From positions 1 through 7,877 of the forward strand of contig DUKA01000052.1 of the NCBI GenBank assembly GCA_013329615.1: a stretch of DNA of 7,877 bases, in the 5' to 3' direction. Origin of the DNA: Candidatus Bathyarchaeota archaeon. Lineage in GTDB: Archaea > Thermoproteota > Bathyarchaeia > TCS64. The position numbers and the translations under genes are program-made. Below the pieces are notes generated by a model, which ran no database searches, was not told the origin of the DNA, and saw only the letters and a program-made list of their open reading frames with translations. Below, piece by piece: positions 6,044 through 7,877 of the stretch (positions within the stretch are counted from its first letter, which is position 1; each line of letters begins with the position of its first letter).

Positions 6044-6060
6044 GAATCATTCTAAAAAAC

Positions 6061-6073
6061 GTATCTATTTATC
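6061..6073 (-). promoter_or_regulatory. Putative TATA box of the MscS-glycosyltransferase unit
   Basis: Reads GATAAATAGATAC on the minus strand. A start near 6041 would give a leader of about 20 nt to the ATG at 6022 or about 8 nt to the GTG at 6034, supporting the ATG slightly. Confidence 0.35.
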
Positions 6074-6093
6074 AAGGGAAAATTAGCCCAATT

Positions 6094-6118
6094 TTAATTA
6101 TAACCAAGGCATAATTAA
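6094..6118. promoter_or_regulatory. Perfect 8-bp inverted repeat, possible operator
   Basis: TTAATTAT (6094-6101) and ATAATTAA (6111-6118) are perfect reverse complements separated by 9 bp (AACCAAGGC). The 17-bp centre-to-centre spacing is somewhat over one and a half helical turns. It lies in the 257-bp spacer between the divergent MscS and isomerase genes. AT-rich arms raise the chance expectation, so confidence is modest. Confidence 0.3.
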
Positions 6119-6125
6119 CATTATA

Positions 6126-6148
6126 CGCGGTTACCCGGAAATACCGCG
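6126..6148. promoter_or_regulatory. GC-rich inverted repeat in the same spacer
   Basis: CGCGGT (6126-6131) and ACCGCG (6143-6148) are perfect reverse complements with an 11-bp middle. It is a GC-rich island in otherwise AT-rich spacer, 8 bp from the previous dyad. It could be an operator, or a hairpin if transcribed. Confidence 0.3.
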
Positions 6149-6225
6149 CCCTTTGCCTTAAAAGATATTCAATTTCTCAGACTTTGAAATAAAAACATCG
6201 ATTATGAATCGTTTTCGAGGTCTCC

Positions 6226-6237
6226 GGATATAAAATA
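6226..6237 (+). promoter_or_regulatory. Putative TATA box of the isomerase gene
   Basis: GGATATAAAATA is the best archaeal TATA match in the window. It predicts transcription starting near 6257 and a leader of about 35 nt before the ATG at 6292. A short stem (CGATT/AATCG, 6198-6210) lies just upstream. Confidence 0.5.
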
Positions 6238-6291
6238 GGGCGAAGGATTCAGGGCATATGCTAAATAGTAGTTTTATCGAAAAGAACATCT

Positions 6292-7233
6292 ATGAAGCTT
6301 GGATTTTACACGAATTACGACGAAAAAACGGTCGAGTTTGCACACAAGGTAGGCTTCCGCAGCATGGAACTGTCGGCTTGGCCCGACTCCAGCTTGAACG
6401 CGGACAAGGTGACGGACAGGCGAATAAAGGAGGTCAAGAAGGACCTAGCGGCGCACGACATCGAGATCTCCGCGCTCGGGTACTACCCGAACTACCTCGA
6501 CCCGAACCCGAAGCACGCCAAGGAGGCGATCCGCTACTTCGGTAAGGTGATGGAGCTCGCTTCGAGGATGGACGTTGATGTGGTCTGCACCTTCGCGGGC
6601 AGGAACATGCCCATGTCGATCAAGGAGAACATACCCCTCTTCGAGAAGGTCTTCACGCCATTCTGCGCCGAGGCCGAGGAGCGGGGCATAAAGATCGCGA
6701 TCGAGAACTGCCCCATGATGGACAGGTTCTACCTGCGTGGCGAGAACATCGCCATAAGCCCGGAGGTCTGGGACGAGATGTACAAGGTTGTCAAATCCAA
6801 GAGCCTCGGCATAGAGCTCGACCCCAGCCACATGATCTGGCAGGGAATCGACTACGTCCAGGCCATCTACGACTACGGGGACCGCATCTTCCACATACAC
6901 GCCAAGGACATGGAGATCAACCAGAAGGTCCTCAAGCGCGTCGGTATAATCGGGCAGTGCTTCGGCGAGACGGTGGGCCTCGGCCACGGCTGGTGGAGGG
7001 CGCGCCTCCCCGGCTGGGGGCTCATGGACTGGCCAAAGTTCCTCTCCGCCCTCATCGAGACCGGCTACAAGGGCAACATAGACATAGAGCACGAGGACGA
7101 CGTCTTCGCAGCCGCCTACGCCAAGGAGCACATAGAGACCGAGTCCGGCATCGTGGAGATGTATGGCCGCGAGGAGAAGGGGCTCATCCTCGGCTACAAC
7201 TACCTCTCACGGCTCATGCCCGTTGAGGAGTAG
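6292..7233 (+). CDS. Sugar phosphate isomerase/epimerase, xylose-isomerase-like TIM barrel
   Basis: A 313-residue soluble enzyme of the AP-endonuclease-2/xylose-isomerase-like barrel family, which interconverts sugars or sugar acids by metal-assisted proton transfer. Expected metal ligands appear in order at barrel strand ends: E138 (IAIENCP), D177 and H180 (IELDPSH), H203 (FHIHAKD) and E266 (IDIEHED). The WWRARLPGWG stretch (234-243) with R235/R237 matches the substrate-loop arginine usual before the last strand. Length and start (MKLGFYTNYDE, the first barrel strand) are typical. An ATG at 6258 in another frame lies closer to the predicted transcription start but opens a shadow frame. Upstream is a good TATA box; downstream a pyrimidine-rich stretch (CCTCCTTTTCTC) follows the stop and may end the transcript. 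The substrate cannot be named: this family covers inosose, hydroxypyruvate, tagatose and other isomerases and dehydratases. Confidence 0.9.
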   Translation: MKLGFYTNYDEKTVEFAHKVGFRSMELSAWPDSSLNADKVTDRRIKEVKKDLAAHDIEISALGYYPNYLDPNPKHAKEAIRYFGKVMELASRMDVDVVCTFAGRNMPMSIKENIPLFEKVFTPFCAEAEERGIKIAIENCPMMDRFYLRGENIAISPEVWDEMYKVVKSKSLGIELDPSHMIWQGIDYVQAIYDYGDRIFHIHAKDMEINQKVLKRVGIIGQCFGETVGLGHGWWRARLPGWGLMDWPKFLSALIETGYKGNIDIEHEDDVFAAAYAKEHIETESGIVEMYGREEKGLILGYNYLSRLMPVEE

Positions 7234-7294
7234 CCCTCCTTTTCTCAATTCTGGTAAACACCTAAATCCAGCGATGAATCAGCATATACGGTCT

Positions 7295-7302
7295 GGAGGA
7301 GG
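7295..7302 (+). promoter_or_regulatory. Strong Shine-Dalgarno site deciding a GTG start
   Basis: GGAGGAGG, 5 nt before the GTG at 7308. This is the strongest ribosome-binding site in the window and supports the GTG as the real start and translation from a leadered mRNA. Confidence 0.65.
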
Positions 7303-7307
7303 CTGAC

Positions 7308-7778
7308 GTGATAGGGCCAATACAGGTGGACATTCTTCAGCGCCTACATGAGGCGCGTGATGGTGTGCCCGTCGCGGACCTCCTGAAGGGGTACAGGTAT
7401 AAGCAGGGTGGGGAGAGGAGCCTTGCCAGTCTCGAGAAGGCGGGCTACATCAGGGTAACGAAGGGTGTCGCACGCTTCGAGAAGTTCCCAGACGAGATGG
7501 AGCCACGCGTCACCATAAAGACATACTCAGCGAAGCAGCTCGAGGAGCTGGACGACCTATCCCGTAGGAACCTCCTTTATCTCTACCAGAACGAGTTGGC
7601 GAGGTACAAGGACGGCGTCGTCCCCGCGAACGCCCTGCCGACGGGGGTCAAGCGTAGTCTGCAGCACCTCGGCGTCATAAAGTGGAAGATACTCGAACTC
7701 ACGGATCTAGGGCGCAGGCTCCTCGGCGAGATACTGTCGAGGTCGACGGCGCCGATGCCGGCCTTCGTCGGCTATTAG
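7308..7778 (+). CDS. Small protein with two winged-helix-like halves, possible transcription factor
   Basis: A 156-residue soluble protein I cannot assign to a named family. Residues 5-57 read like a winged helix-turn-helix: an initial helix (IQVDILQRLHEARDG), a second (VPVADLLKGY), a recognition-like helix (GGERSLASLEKAGYIRVT) and a wing (KGVARFEKF). Residues about 83-143 repeat that plan: LSRRNLLYLYQNELARYKDG, then VPANAL, then GVKRSLQHLGVIKWKILELT, ending in DLGRRLLGEIL, a pattern common at the end of MarR/ArsR-like folds. The central PRVTIKTYSAKQLEELDD joins them. Such tandem winged helices occur in archaeal DNA-binding proteins, so a local regulator is reasonable, but this is inference from pattern only. 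The GTG start is backed by a strong ribosome-binding site. It lies 74 nt after the isomerase gene on the same strand and could be read with it or from its own promoter (CACCTAAATCC near 7259). Confidence 0.75.
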   Translation: MIGPIQVDILQRLHEARDGVPVADLLKGYRYKQGGERSLASLEKAGYIRVTKGVARFEKFPDEMEPRVTIKTYSAKQLEELDDLSRRNLLYLYQNELARYKDGVVPANALPTGVKRSLQHLGVIKWKILELTDLGRRLLGEILSRSTAPMPAFVGY

Positions 7779-7791
7779 ACGGGACGGGGTC

Positions 7792-7808
7792 GGAAAAATT
7801 CCTTTTCC
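7792..7808 (+). terminator. Hairpin after the last gene, possible terminator
   Basis: A perfect 6-bp stem GGAAAA/TTTTCC with a 5-nt loop lies 13 nt past the stop codon at 7778, followed by GTTTTGTT (7813-7820). The T-rich descending arm and trailing T tracts fit an archaeal termination region. Confidence 0.45.
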
Positions 7809-7825
7809 ACGAGTTTTGTTGATAA

Positions 7826-7840
7826 AAATTAAATAGCGAT
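7826..7840 (+). promoter_or_regulatory. Possible promoter for a gene beyond the right edge
   Basis: The AT-rich stretch ATAAAAATTAAATAG follows the terminator-like hairpin and could serve as a TATA region for a plus-strand gene starting near or beyond the window end. A short GCGG/CCGC stem follows at 7846-7859. No coding start is visible before the edge. Confidence 0.25.
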
Positions 7841-7877
7841 TCTTCGCGGTTTTACCCGCTCGAAAGGCTCACTGGTT

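Noticed and set aside
6258..6545. An ATG at 6258 placed almost exactly at the predicted transcription start, opening a 95-codon frame
   Set aside because: It could be a leaderless start by position, but beyond the first 12 codons the frame is an out-of-frame copy of the isomerase gene with an unconvincing Arg/Gly-rich translation.
6445..7131. A 228-codon open frame antisense to the isomerase gene
   Set aside because: Its Val/Leu/Asp/Glu-rich, low-complexity translation mirrors the codons of the conserved TIM-barrel gene. No promoter or ribosome site supports it.

Overview
The window looks archaeal, probably from a TACK-type lineage. Genes are preceded by TATA-like boxes rather than bacterial -35/-10 pairs, leaders are short, and only two genes carry a clear Shine-Dalgarno site. 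Arg and Ile codons are often AGG and ATA. Genes are moderately GC-rich and spacers strongly AT-rich. The exact lineage cannot be settled from this sequence.

Layout, left to right. The minus-strand 5' part of an ABC-transporter substrate-binding protein runs off the left edge (1-518). A 265-bp spacer follows. It holds a perfect 13-bp inverted repeat whose two arms look like back-to-back promoters, and a run of three hairpins that may be an unannotated plus-strand RNA. Next is a minus-strand KimA-like potassium transporter (784-2634). Divergent from it is a small three-helix membrane protein of unknown function (2896-3336). A VOC/glyoxalase-like gene (3385-3768) is broken by three single-base losses in short homopolymers. 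Convergent to it is a minus-strand pair, an MscS-type mechanosensitive channel followed by a family-4-like glycosyltransferase; their reading frames overlap by 10 nt (6034-3954). After a 257-bp spacer rich in dyad symmetry comes a plus-strand TIM-barrel sugar phosphate isomerase/epimerase (6292-7233). The last gene is a small protein with two winged-helix-like halves (7308-7778), followed by a terminator-like hairpin and a possible promoter for a gene beyond the window.

Functionally this is a mixed neighbourhood: solute uptake, potassium uptake, pressure-gated solute release, glycan or lipid glycosylation, and sugar metabolism. The clearest common thread is ion and turgor balance (KimA-like importer plus MscS-like valve), but the two genes have separate promoters and the link is inference. 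No rRNA, tRNA, CRISPR array, insertion sequence or origin was recognised. The best candidates for something undescribed are the mirror-image promoter pair with its putative small RNA, and the orphan membrane protein.
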